DNA from: Alicyclobacillus mali NBRC 102425
GTDB lineage: Bacteria > Bacillota > Bacilli > Alicyclobacillales > Alicyclobacillaceae
Assembly: GCF_001570745.1 (NCBI RefSeq)
Contig: NZ_BCSG01000011.1
Coordinates: 1-64,000, forward strand
DNA: 64,000 bases
Reading direction: 5' to 3'
Numbering within the stretch: the stretch's first letter is position 1; every line of letters begins with the position of its first letter. The position numbers and the translations under genes were made by a program. Below the pieces are notes generated by a model. That model worked only from the letters and a program-made list of their open reading frames with translations. It was not told where the DNA came from and searched no databases. Shown here piece by piece: positions 1 through 7,776 of the stretch.

Positions 1-135
1 CAGCACTTCCGTGCCGTTGTGCGCAATTCCGCAGACCTCCATATCCGGTTGTCCGGAAATGAATTCGCTCAAGATTTCCGCGAATTCATGGTGATCATCG
101 GCCAAGAGAACCTTCATGCGTATCGACACAACCAT
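1..135 (-). CDS. spo0A: Stage 0 sporulation response regulator Spo0A, N-terminal part only
   Basis: About 45 N-terminal codons are present; the rest lies beyond the left edge. The peptide begins MVVSIRMKVLLADDHHEF and continues into a CheY-like receiver fold with the acidic DD pair, closely following the known start of Spo0A. Spo0A is the master regulator of sporulation entry and is phosphorylated through Spo0F and Spo0B. Three starts are possible: ATG at 135 with GGAGG 13 nt upstream, GTG at 129 with GAGGGGG 7 nt upstream, or ATG at 117. The gene follows spoIVB, as in Bacillus, and has its own sigma-H-like promoter and 0A boxes. The effector domain cannot be checked here. Confidence 0.93.
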   Translation of the reverse strand, partial: MVVSIRMKVLLADDHHEFAEILSEFISGQPDMEVCGIAHNGTEVL

Positions 136-162
136 ACCCCCTCTGCAATCCTCCGGACATAC

Positions 163-191
163 CAATTCGACGCCAAGCCCAAGACTCCTGT
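163..191 (-). promoter_or_regulatory. Candidate sigma-H promoter of spo0A
   Basis: On the minus strand, ACAGGAGTC (183-191) and GTCGAATTG (163-171) are separated by 11 nt. They match the sigma-H pattern RnAGGAwWW / RnnGAATww with small deviations in the last bases of each element. Bacillus subtilis spo0A has a sigma-H promoter in the same intergenic position. A sigma-A-like TTGACA overlaps the -35 element. Inferred from consensus only. Confidence 0.55.
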
Positions 192-229
192 CAAAACTAT
201 GTAAAAAATTTCGCCTTTATGTCACCTTT

Positions 230-246
230 TTCGACAAAAGTCGACA
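230..246 (-). promoter_or_regulatory. Tandem 0A boxes upstream of spo0A
   Basis: A perfect 0A box TGTCGAA on the minus strand covers 230-236. A one-mismatch copy TGTCGAC covers 240-246, so the two start 10 bp apart, about one helical turn. They lie about 40 bp upstream of the candidate sigma-H -35 element. This arrangement suggests autoregulation by phosphorylated Spo0A. The distal copy overlaps the spoIVB terminator stem. Confidence 0.5.
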
Positions 247-274
247 AGGGCCGCGCGTTCGCGAGGCCCTTGTC
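236..274 (-). terminator. Intrinsic terminator of spoIVB
   Basis: A 10-bp perfect stem, gacaagggcc (243-252) with ggcccttgtc (265-274), starts 3 nt after the spoIVB stop codon. On the minus strand it is followed by GACTTTT. It separates spoIVB from spo0A and shares bases with the 0A boxes. Confidence 0.75.
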
Positions 275-276
275 CA

Positions 277-1527
277 TCAAGCCGCCTGTGCCTGCTCGGA
301 TTGCGTCGGGGCGAAGGTGAGCTCGTGTTTGTTCGGGTGCAGCATCCAATACGCGTACACCCCATAGCCGCGGACGGGATCGGACACGAACACGTGCGTG
401 ACGGCGCCCACGAGTCTTCCGTCTTGAACAATGGGACTCCCGCTCATGCCCTGGACAATGCCGCCCGCTGCTGCGAGCAGCTTCGGATCGACGACGCGGA
501 TAATCATGCTTTTGGTGGAAGGGGTCATCTGCCGAGCCGTATGCTCGATGACCACCTGAAACGCTTGGATTTTCTGCCCGCCGAGCACCGTGTACATCAC
601 GGCAGGACCGGTGTGTACCTGTCCCGGCAGCGCCACGGGAATCGGCCCAGCCAAGGGCGAGGTGCGCGTCGCAAAAGAGGCATCCATCCGCCCGAACACG
701 CCGTACGGCGTGTTTTCGTCGATCTCGCCCACCCCTTTACTTGCGCCGGTAAACACCCCCTTCTTTTCGCCCGGCAACCCAGCCTTCCCCGCCTGAATGC
801 CGGTGATGGCCGCTTCATAGAGCGAACCGCGCCCTTGAATGGGCTGACCCGTGTCCGCATCCGTCACGAGATGCCCCAGGGCCCCGAATCGGCCGGTCGC
901 CGGATCGTAAAACGTGAGTGTTCCCACGCCGACCGCCTTGTCGCGCACGTAGACACCGAGCTCTGGCGCACCGTGCACATCGCGAATTTCGACCTCGCGC
1001 AGCTTATCGCCACGCGCCACAAGCAAGCGAAATGGGGCTCGCTTTCCGCGCAGCGCGGCCTGCAAATCCTTGGCGGTGTGCACCGGGACGCCATCGACCG
1101 AGAGAATCACGTCGCCAAGCTCGATGTGATGAGCCTCGGCAAGACTGATGCCTTGGGCCGCGCGTCGGTAGCCAATCACCATCGGACCGTCGGACATCAG
1201 GCGAATGCCCACGGCCTGTCCCCCCACGATCACTCGTTCACTGGGCTGCACGTGAACCCTTGTGCGCCACGGAATGAAGCCGAAGACGCGATCCGTCACG
1301 TCAAAATCTCCCGCATCCGCCGTCACCGTGACGGCTTCCGGCAGATCGACCGGCCGGACACATGTGCGTATGGAGAAGGGATGAAACGATGGGAGGGCAA
1401 TCTCGTCGTCCGTGGAAATCTCGACCGATGTGGGTAGTTCCACCAAGTGGCGAACCGGCGGAGTCCAGAGAAGCGCTGTGGCAGCCACGAGCACGGCGAC
1501 TTTGAGCGCGCGAAGCCAACCCGCCAT
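277..1527 (-). CDS. spoIVB: SpoIVB serine peptidase (S55 family), sigma-K checkpoint signal
   Basis: The 416-residue protein has an N-terminal membrane anchor (about residues 5-25), a PDZ domain (about 110-185) and a C-terminal SpoIVB peptidase domain. Catalytic signatures are visible: the His in GALGHLV (His219) and the Ser in GMSGSP (around Ser364). In the family, SpoIVB is made in the forespore, crosses the inner membrane and cleaves SpoIVFA, which frees SpoIVFB to process pro-sigma-K. Both partners are encoded at 38961-40726. The ATG at 1527 follows GAAGGGGGATGCACC. The gene sits between recN and spo0A, the usual Bacillus order. Confidence 0.97.
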   Translation of the reverse strand: MAGWLRALKVAVLVAATALLWTPPVRHLVELPTSVEISTDDEIALPSFHPFSIRTCVRPVDLPEAVTVTADAGDFDVTDRVFGFIPWRTRVHVQPSERVIVGGQAVGIRLMSDGPMVIGYRRAAQGISLAEAHHIELGDVILSVDGVPVHTAKDLQAALRGKRAPFRLLVARGDKLREVEIRDVHGAPELGVYVRDKAVGVGTLTFYDPATGRFGALGHLVTDADTGQPIQGRGSLYEAAITGIQAGKAGLPGEKKGVFTGASKGVGEIDENTPYGVFGRMDASFATRTSPLAGPIPVALPGQVHTGPAVMYTVLGGQKIQAFQVVIEHTARQMTPSTKSMIIRVVDPKLLAAAGGIVQGMSGSPIVQDGRLVGAVTHVFVSDPVRGYGVYAYWMLHPNKHELTFAPTQSEQAQAA

Positions 1528-1569
1528 GGTGCATCCCCCTTCCCGTGAGTAACACCTCGTGCGTGCATC

Positions 1570-1599
1570 TAAGGTGCCCCCGGCGGGTGGTCGTATGAC
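1570..1599 (-). promoter_or_regulatory. Candidate sigma-G/sigma-F promoter of spoIVB
   Basis: In the recN-spoIVB gap, GTCATA (1594-1599) and CACCTTA (1570-1576) are 17 bp apart on the minus strand. They resemble the forespore pattern GnATR / CAnnnTA. spoIVB is forespore-expressed in Bacillus, so the site is where a promoter is expected. The match is modest. Confidence 0.35.
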
Positions 1600-1623
1600 C
1601 GCAAAAAGCTCCCCGAACCGCCG

Positions 1624-3297
1624 TCAGGTGGACTGTCTTCGGAAGCTTTCCAACAGGGCGCGGGCATGCACACGGGCGGTCTCGTCCGACAAATCCGAAC
1701 CCAAAAGTCGCGCGATCTCTTGAATGCGGCCATCGTCATCCAAGCGCGCAACACGGGAAATTGCGCGATCGGCCTCCGATTCCTTCGCGACGAGATAGTG
1801 AACATGCCCCGCAGCGGCCACCTGCGGCGCGTGTGTGACGCAGATGACCTGCTTGTCCTGCCCCAGTTCGCGCAGCATCTCCGCCACGCGCAGAGCCGCT
1901 TCGCCGCTCACACCCTGGTCAATCTCGTCGAAGATCAGCGTTTCCGTGCGTTCGAGGTTGGCGATCACGACCTTGACTGCAAGTAGCATGCGCGAAAGCT
2001 CGCCACCGGATGCAACTTTCTGTAAGGGCATCAAAGGTTGTCCCGGATTTGCTCGAAAGAGAAAGCGGATCTCGTCCCAGCCATGTTCGGTCGGCGCGTC
2101 CACGCGCGGGCGCACTTCGATCTCGCATTCCGCATGAGCCATGGAAAGCCGAGCGAGCGAACTGGATATTGCCTCGCCGAGCGATTTCGCCGCCCGAACC
2201 CTCGCCTCGTGAAGGCGGTCTGCAATCGCTCGGTACGCGGCTTCGCGGCCCTCCACCTCAGCCTGAAGTTGCATGAGGCGATCTTCGTGTTTCGACCACG
2301 CCTCCAGTTGCGCTCGCGCGCGTTCCAGGTGGGCGAGCATCTCTTCGGTGGTTGATCCGTATTTGCGCGAAAGACTGCGGATCATCGCCAGGCGCTCCTC
2401 GATCTCGTCCAGGCGGGCCGGATCGTGCGAAAGGCGAGACAGAAAACGGTGAAGCATGAACGACGCTTCTTCTGCATGAACGCGGGCCGTCTCGAGCAAT
2501 GTTGCGATTTCATCCGCTCGGTCACTCGACGCCGAAAGCGCCCCTGCCATCCGCTCCGCCTCATGCAGCCTCGCGATGGCGCCGCTCCTCCCGTCGTCGA
2601 GGAGGGCGGCCATTTGGGCCAGGGACTCTGCGATTTGCCGCTCGCGCTTGAGCCGATCCCGCTCCGCCCGCAGCTCCTCCTCTTCTCCGGGCCGCAGCCC
2701 AGCCTCCTCCAGTTCGCGCACCTGAAGCGCATACAGATCGATCTGCTGCGCGCGTTCGCGCTCCGATACCTGAGCCTCGCGCAACAAGCGCAGGGCCTCC
2801 TGCCATGCCCGATACGCATCTGCACACGAGGTCGCGAGTTCTTCGTGCTGTCCGTACAGATCGAGCAACCGGCGCTGATACGGCGCGGTCATGAGCGCCA
2901 CCGACTCGTGTTGATCTTGCAACTCAACCAGCGTATCCCCTAGCTCGCGGAGCATCTGGACCGTCACGGACCGGCCGTTCACGCGATTTTGCGCTCGCCC
3001 GTTCGAATGGAACGTGCGCGAGACGACGATCTCGCCGCTGTGGTCAATGCCCCAGGAGGCGAGGAGACGATCGGCCGCCTCGTTGGTCTCGATGTCGAAC
3101 ACCGCTTCCACCACCGCCGGCGAGCCGTCGGATGCCGCGTTGCCCGAGACCCGCCCGCCAAGGATGGCGCGCGTTGCGTCCAAGACGAGCGATTTCCCGG
3201 CGCCCGTCTCACCCGTCAACACGTGCAGACCTCCATCCAGTTGCAGCCGCAGCTCGTCGATCAGGACGAAGTGGCGGACGTACAATTCCTGCAGCAT
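1624..3297 (-). CDS. recN: DNA repair ATPase RecN
   Basis: This 557-residue SMC-like protein recognises double-strand breaks early in recombinational repair. It shows a Walker A motif GETGAGKS at residues 29-36, long central coiled coils rich in Arg, Glu and Ala, and a Walker B/signature region LIFDEIDQGVSG near residue 460. The frame stays open upstream to 3612, but homology begins at MLQELYVRHF. That ATG (3297) has GAGGGGGC as ribosome site, just past the nadK stop codon, so translation of the two is probably linked. Length is normal for RecN. Confidence 0.96.
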   Translation of the reverse strand: MLQELYVRHFVLIDELRLQLDGGLHVLTGETGAGKSLVLDATRAILGGRVSGNAASDGSPAVVEAVFDIETNEAADRLLASWGIDHSGEIVVSRTFHSNGRAQNRVNGRSVTVQMLRELGDTLVELQDQHESVALMTAPYQRRLLDLYGQHEELATSCADAYRAWQEALRLLREAQVSERERAQQIDLYALQVRELEEAGLRPGEEEELRAERDRLKRERQIAESLAQMAALLDDGRSGAIARLHEAERMAGALSASSDRADEIATLLETARVHAEEASFMLHRFLSRLSHDPARLDEIEERLAMIRSLSRKYGSTTEEMLAHLERARAQLEAWSKHEDRLMQLQAEVEGREAAYRAIADRLHEARVRAAKSLGEAISSSLARLSMAHAECEIEVRPRVDAPTEHGWDEIRFLFRANPGQPLMPLQKVASGGELSRMLLAVKVVIANLERTETLIFDEIDQGVSGEAALRVAEMLRELGQDKQVICVTHAPQVAAAGHVHYLVAKESEADRAISRVARLDDDGRIQEIARLLGSDLSDETARVHARALLESFRRQST

Positions 3298-3311
3298 GTC
3301 GCCACGCCCCC

Positions 3312-4160
3312 TCAGATGGAGGATGGATCTCCGTGGAGTTTGCTTCGCAGCACGCCAAAAAACTCGCGGTCCGGCAGGCGAACCAACGTCGCCTGGAAGG
3401 GAGCCCTCCGAATCAGCACCTCGTCCCCGGCGAAGAGTTGCATGCCCTCCTGTCCGTCTACCGCAATCTCCACATCGCCGTGCCGCGCGTGCACGGACAG
3501 CCTGACCCACGACGATGCGTCGATCACGCACGGCCTTGAAAACAGGGTGTGTGGGCACACGGGCGTCAAAACCATCACCTGCAGGTGCGGACTCACGATA
3601 GGACCGCCGCACGACAGCGAGTACGCAGTGGAACCCGTGGGCGTCGCGACGATCACGCCATCGCCGGTGTAGGTGTCCACGTAGACATCATCCACGTGTA
3701 CGTCGAGCGTTACCATGCGCGCAAATGAACCTTTGCCCACGCCGACGTCGTTGAGCGCCGTGTAGTGCGCGATTTCGAGAAGCTCGCGGTACACAAACGC
3801 CTCAAGCATCAGGCGAGTCTCCAAGTTGTATTCGCCCGCTACAATCCGCTCCAACGCAAGCTCCAGTTGCGAAGGTTCCGACTCCGTCAAGAAGCCTAGG
3901 TGGCCGATGTTCACACCAAACATCGGGACGTGAAACGGAGACAGCTGGCGGGCCACCCCGAGCAGCGTGCCATCTCCGCCAAGGACGATGACGAGTTCAC
4001 ACGATTTCAGTTCCGGATGCGACTCGACAATCGCCGTATCGTGATCAATCGGCACGTCGAGCACGCGAATCCCCGTATTCTCCATTTGGCGGCAAATGTC
4101 GCTACGCACCGAGCACGCTTCCTGCTTATGCACATTGTACAACAACCCTATCTGGCGCAA
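3312..4160 (-). CDS. nadK: NAD kinase
   Basis: The 282-residue protein phosphorylates NAD to NADP. The diagnostic GGDG motif is at residues 61-64 (VIVLGGDGTLL). An ALND segment and a Gly-rich GSTAYSLSCGGP segment build the nucleotide site. The start is a TTG at 4160, preceded by GGGGGAGGACG. It sits 15 bp downstream of the membrane-anchored gene (4176-4676) and just upstream of recN, a known nadK-recN arrangement in Bacillota. The arginine repressor gene that often lies near recN is absent. Confidence 0.95.
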   Translation of the reverse strand: MRQIGLLYNVHKQEACSVRSDICRQMENTGIRVLDVPIDHDTAIVESHPELKSCELVIVLGGDGTLLGVARQLSPFHVPMFGVNIGHLGFLTESEPSQLELALERIVAGEYNLETRLMLEAFVYRELLEIAHYTALNDVGVGKGSFARMVTLDVHVDDVYVDTYTGDGVIVATPTGSTAYSLSCGGPIVSPHLQVMVLTPVCPHTLFSRPCVIDASSWVRLSVHARHGDVEIAVDGQEGMQLFAGDEVLIRRAPFQATLVRLPDREFFGVLRSKLHGDPSSI

Positions 4161-4175
4161 CGTCCTCCCCCATCC

Positions 4176-4676
4176 TCAGCCGTGCTTCCAAGCGACGAGC
4201 GCCGCGAGCGCGCCCCCGAGGGCCCACATGAGGCGCCGCGCGGCTTCTCGCAGGCGAACGTGCCGCGGGCGCTTCCACTCGTACACCGCGGTCTGAACCG
4301 ATTCCTGCATCACATCGACCACGATGACCCCATTCGCTCCATGCAACAGCGCGACAAACGCATACCGCTCATGTAACTCTTGCTCCGACACCGGTTCCGT
4401 CCGAACAAAAACAGCATACTCGCGCCCTTCTTTGCGCGCAATAAAATCGGGACGTAGCAAGCCTGACCACTGACCGGATGACATGCGAGTCACATGGGTG
4501 ACCCCTTCACTGCGCTTGAGGAGTTCGTATCCGTTTGCCTCGAGCCATCTCCGCCCCATGGACTTGAGCCCGTCGACCGGAATCTGCTCGTCCCGGCGCC
4601 AAATGAATCCGACGAGCCATTGCAGAAAGACGACCAGCGCCACCAAGGCGCACACCAGCGCAAATCCCGAGATCAT
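4176..4676 (-). CDS. Membrane-anchored protein with a PD-(D/E)XK nuclease-like core (function unknown)
   Basis: This 166-residue protein has a hydrophobic N-terminal helix (residues 2-26) and a second hydrophobic stretch near the C-terminus (148-163). The soluble middle reads like a restriction-endonuclease fold: GRRWLEANGYELL, then RPDFIARKEGREYAVFVRTE. A Pro-Asp (76-77) and a following beta strand are present, but the usual (E/Q)xK appears as VFVR, so catalysis is doubtful. Start at ATG 4676 overlaps the tlyA stop codon (ATGA), implying coupling. It occupies the place where Bacillus has ahrC. The fold call is inference from pattern; I do not recognise an assigned family. Confidence 0.6.
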   Translation of the reverse strand: MISGFALVCALVALVVFLQWLVGFIWRRDEQIPVDGLKSMGRRWLEANGYELLKRSEGVTHVTRMSSGQWSGLLRPDFIARKEGREYAVFVRTEPVSEQELHERYAFVALLHGANGVIVVDVMQESVQTAVYEWKRPRHVRLREAARRLMWALGGALAALVAWKHG

Positions 4677-5512
4677 CCCGCGCCCCCATTCGGGTGCGTG
4701 CCGCTCTTCAGCGAGGCCCACGCGGACTGAACGACGCGATCGCACTCATTCATCCATCGAAGCGTCTCGTCTGGATCTGGGTGCATCCGAAACCATCCGA
4801 GGAATTCGACGTTGCCGTCGCCTCCCGTGATGGGCGAATACGTGAGCCCGCGGCAGCACCACCCCATCGACTCGATACTCTTCAGGATGTCCAGGAGCAC
4901 GGCCCGATGAACCTCTGGATGGCGCACAATGCCGCCCTTGCCCACCTTGTCCCGCCCGGCTTCGAACTGCGGCTTGATCAGCGACACGATATCCGCGTGG
5001 GGAATGCACACTTCGGACAACTTGGGGAACAGCAGGCGGATGGAGATGAAGGATACGTCCATGACAGCGAGATCCGGGCGCGGATCGAACAACGCCGCGT
5101 CCACATGCCGAAAGTTGGTACGTTCCATCACGCGTACCCTCGTATCCTGCCGCAGCCGCCAGGCGAGTTGACCATAGCCCACGTCGACCGCATACACCAA
5201 GCGAGCGCCGCGCTGCAGCAGGCAGTCGGTAAAGCCACCCGTCGATGCGCCGACGTCAATCGCGACACGGTCTGCGACCGAAATTCCAAAGGTGTCGAGT
5301 GCCCGTTCTAATTTCAGCCCGCCGCGCGACGCATATTCCTGGCTCGGCCGATCGACATGGATTTGCGCATCCTCCGCAATTCTGGCGCCCGGCTTCTCCG
5401 CGCGCAATCCGTCTACACGCACAAGCCCGGCCATGATGGCACGCCTCGCCGCCTCACGGCTCGCGTACAAACCCTTCTCCACAAGCAGGAGATCAAGCCT
5501 CATCTTGTTCAT
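4673..5512 (-). CDS. tlyA: TlyA-like 16S/23S rRNA 2'-O-methyltransferase (FtsJ fold)
   Basis: The 279-residue protein has an N-terminal S4 RNA-binding domain (MRLDLLLVEKGLYASREAAR, about residues 4-65). An FtsJ/Rossmann methyltransferase domain follows, with the SAM motif DVGASTGGFTDCL. In Bacillota the gene (yqxC) lies in the ispA-to-spo0A cluster, as here. It is likely to methylate rRNA riboses; some family members also have hemolysin-like annotations of doubtful value. ATG 5512 overlaps the oapA stop codon, so the two are translationally coupled. A second ATG at 5503 lacks a ribosome site. Confidence 0.92.
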   Translation of the reverse strand: MNKMRLDLLLVEKGLYASREAARRAIMAGLVRVDGLRAEKPGARIAEDAQIHVDRPSQEYASRGGLKLERALDTFGISVADRVAIDVGASTGGFTDCLLQRGARLVYAVDVGYGQLAWRLRQDTRVRVMERTNFRHVDAALFDPRPDLAVMDVSFISIRLLFPKLSEVCIPHADIVSLIKPQFEAGRDKVGKGGIVRHPEVHRAVLLDILKSIESMGWCCRGLTYSPITGGDGNVEFLGWFRMHPDPDETLRWMNECDRVVQSAWASLKSGTHPNGGAG

Positions 5513-6117
5513 GCGTCCCGCCCCCGATCCGCCCGCCGCATCCTGCGCTTCCGCGATCGGTCTCGCCGACCTACGAGGACGGAGAACGACTCCCACACCC
5601 GCGCCGCAAACAGGATGATGGGCGTGGGTGAGTGAATGGCGACGGTCTTTCCAATGGCTTTGCCTCCGACCGTGAGCGAGGTGATGACCGCTGTGATGCC
5701 AATGCGAAGGGCCTCAGGAGCCCATCCATGGGCCTCAATCGCCTGAATCACTTGAGCACTCACAGCAAGCGCACCTGCGCCGCTCAGAACACCTGCGATG
5801 TCGCCGATTACGTCGCTGCATACGCTCGACACCTTTTCGGCGTTGCGCACGATGACAATCGCGCGGCGAGCGCCAAACACGCGCTCTGCGGCCATGGCGT
5901 GAAACGGCGTCTCGCGCGCAGCCGCGGCCGCCATGCCGAGCATATCGAACAACGCGCCCACCAGGACGATCACGACCACAATCGACGCGCCCACGTACCA
6001 GCGCGCCGCGTTCAAAAAAATGGTCGAGGTATCGAAAACCGCACTGATGGGCAAGGTCAGTGCGGCAATCGTCAACGCAAACGCGTAATTTGCGGTTTTC
6101 GAAGTCGTCTTTCTCAC
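5509..6117 (-). CDS. oapA: OLE RNA-associated membrane protein OapA
   Basis: This 202-residue protein has about four hydrophobic helices (near 8-28, 38-62, 107-127 and 138-160). An acidic motif DVIGDIAG starts at Asp102, and the C-terminal tail (184-202) is very basic (RRDRSRKRRMRR). Weak resemblance to the DUF21 part of CorB/CNNM magnesium transporters is visible, but no CBS domains follow. Position directly after the OLE RNA and before tlyA is diagnostic of OapA, which binds OLE RNA and carries it to the membrane in extremophilic Bacillota. The start is GTG 6117 with GAGGGAG in the loop of a small GC hairpin. Confidence 0.85.
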   Translation of the reverse strand: MRKTTSKTANYAFALTIAALTLPISAVFDTSTIFLNAARWYVGASIVVVIVLVGALFDMLGMAAAAARETPFHAMAAERVFGARRAIVIVRNAEKVSSVCSDVIGDIAGVLSGAGALAVSAQVIQAIEAHGWAPEALRIGITAVITSLTVGGKAIGKTVAIHSPTPIILFAARVWESFSVLVGRRDRSRKRRMRRADRGRDA

Positions 6118-6136
6118 GCGCGCTCCCTCGGCGCGC
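6118..6136 (-). promoter_or_regulatory. Hairpin presenting the oapA ribosome-binding site
   Basis: Immediately before the GTG of oapA, the transcript reads GCGCGC-CGAGGGA-GCGCGC. The two hexamers can pair into a 6-bp GC stem with the Shine-Dalgarno sequence in the 7-nt loop. This might hold or expose the ribosome site between the OLE RNA and oapA. Confidence 0.5.
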
Positions 6137-6169
6137 CGCAGGCGCGGCAGCGCCCTTCATGCATGTATG

Positions 6170-6796
6170 TATCGATGCGTGGGTGGCAACTCCCTGAGTA
6201 AACGCTGTGGCTTAGGTCCAGTAGGTTTTCCCAAGCACTCACCGAGACGTCGCCATCCCGGCGGTTTCCCTTTCAGAGCGCCTCGGCCGCGTCGCCGACA
6301 GCCAGACTGGATTACCACTTAGTCCACACTATAATCCTCAGGGAGCCTCGCCTCGTGGCGAACAGTCTAGGCGTTTTCCGCGGCAACCGCTCCCGCGCCC
6401 TAGCCTCTTTTGCAGCACGGATTTCACCCAGCACCGGTGGTCGCGCCGTGGCCGCGGCCGACCACCTGAATTCCTGGGATCCTTCAGTACCACTCAAGGC
6501 AGGCTACGCTGCACACAGATTGCCTCCGCATGCAGGTTCATACCCCAAGCCATAGCAAAAAACCATGGTTCCAGCTACGAACTTGGGCCTCCGCGAAGGC
6601 TGGGACACGTCCCGCATGCCATTGCGGGCTGCCCAACCTTCTTAACTCCCAGCATGAGCCCAGGGCTGGGCACCCCAAGCCCACACCAGGAACTTCATCG
6701 ATGTGCCCTTCGACGGATTTTTAGCCCCGTCTTCAGGCGCGGACGGTTGACTAGAATACTGCGCCACCCGCAGGAACCTTTCGTCAGACCTCGTCA
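6170..6796 (-). ncRNA. ole: OLE (ornate, large, extremophilic) RNA
   Basis: About 750 bp between ispA and oapA hold no credible minus-strand coding frame but do contain strong RNA-like structure. One example is an 8-bp GGTGGTCG/CGACCACC helix around 6436-6466. Size (about 610-630 nt from the promoter to the oapA leader), position between ispA and oapA/tlyA, and host type all match OLE RNA. OLE is a highly conserved structured RNA that joins a membrane ribonucleoprotein with OapA and is linked to stress and magnesium responses. The 5' end is set from the -10 element; the 3' end is approximate. RNase P and tmRNA signatures were looked for and not found. Confidence 0.85.
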
Positions 6797-6802
6797 GCTG
6801 AC

Positions 6803-6811
6803 ATTATACCA
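6803..6811 (-). promoter_or_regulatory. Extended -10 promoter of OLE RNA
   Basis: The minus strand has TGGTATAAT: a perfect TATAAT at 6803-6808 with the extended TGn element. No good -35 hexamer is seen 16-18 bp upstream. Predicted start is near 6796, about 75 bp past the ispA stop, so OLE can be made independently of ispA. Confidence 0.65.
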
Positions 6812-6870
6812 CAGAAACCGCGCCGCCCGCAGAGGGAGACGCTGGAGCCGCGGCCATCGGCGCGAGTCAT

Positions 6871-7770
6871 TCAACGATCCCGGTCCACGATCAGCGACTG
6901 AAGCGCTGCGAGTGGTTCCGACTTCACACCCACGTCCGCCAGCGCTTGCTCGCCGTGGCGGATGACCTCGCGCGCCATCTGACGTGTCCTCTCCACACCG
7001 ACGAATCTCGGATAGGTCAGCTTTCCCTCTTCGACGTCCTTCCCGGCCGTTTTGCCGAGTTGCTCCGTGGAGGCCGTCACGTCCAGCACGTCATCGATCA
7101 TCTGAAACGCAAGTCCCAGACACTCGCCGTAGCGCGAAAGCGCGTCGCGCACCTCGTCGTCGAGATCGGCGAAATACCCTCCAATCTCCACACACGCCTG
7201 AATCAATCGAGCCGTTTTGTGGAGGTGAATGAATTCGACATCTTGAAGAGTGCCCTGGCCGCCCGTCCGTTCAATATCGACGGCCTGCCCACCGACCATG
7301 CCATCCACGCCGGCGCGCGACGCCAAAGCGCGGATCATCGCCAACTGTCGCTCGGCAGGGACGCCCGCGAGCGGGCGAGCCAGCAGGTGGAACGCTTCCG
7401 TTAACAACGCGTCTCCAGCCAACAAGGCCATGGCTTCGCCAAACACCACGTGATTTGTGGGCTGCCCGCGCCGCAGATCGTCGTCGTCCATGCATGGAAG
7501 GTCGTCGTGAATCAGGGAATAGCAATGGATAAGTTCGACCGCCGCAGCGGCAGGTAGCACGAGACGCCGTGCCACACCGAAGGTCTCGGCCGTCGCGATG
7601 ACAAGGGCCGGTCGGAGCCGTTTTCCATCCGCCATCAGGCTGTAAGTCATCGCTTCCTTCAGCCGAGCGTGAAGGCCCGTCGGTTCGAACAGGCGCGAGA
7701 GATAGGCGTTGACCTCCTCCTTGCACGCCTCGAGGTACGTCTGCAACGCATCCACCCCCGAATTGGACAA
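6871..7770 (-). CDS. ispA: Polyprenyl (farnesyl/geranyl) diphosphate synthase
   Basis: The 299-residue trans-prenyltransferase condenses isopentenyl diphosphate with allylic diphosphates. Both aspartate-rich motifs are present: DDLPCMDDDD (from residue 89) and DDVLD near residue 232. A substrate-binding GKRLRPAL lies near residue 49. Chain length cannot be told from sequence by eye. It follows xseB by 6 bp in the xseA-xseB-ispA order common in Bacillota. The 5' end is uncertain: TTG 7770 has a weak ribosome site, whereas an internal TTG eight codons later has GGGGGTGG correctly spaced. OLE RNA follows downstream. Confidence 0.95.
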   Translation of the reverse strand: MSNSGVDALQTYLEACKEEVNAYLSRLFEPTGLHARLKEAMTYSLMADGKRLRPALVIATAETFGVARRLVLPAAAAVELIHCYSLIHDDLPCMDDDDLRRGQPTNHVVFGEAMALLAGDALLTEAFHLLARPLAGVPAERQLAMIRALASRAGVDGMVGGQAVDIERTGGQGTLQDVEFIHLHKTARLIQACVEIGGYFADLDDEVRDALSRYGECLGLAFQMIDDVLDVTASTEQLGKTAGKDVEEGKLTYPRFVGVERTRQMAREVIRHGEQALADVGVKSEPLAALQSLIVDRDR

Positions 7771-7776
7771 GGCCGA

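Noticed and set aside
3298-3612. N-terminal extension of recN by about 105 codons
   Set aside because: The extension lies inside nadK in another frame and has no homology; the ATG at 3297 has a good ribosome site.
6170-6796. RNase P RNA, tmRNA or 6S RNA in the ispA-oapA gap
   Set aside because: The conserved RNase P helix sequences and the tmRNA tRNA-like ends were not found; position and size favour OLE.
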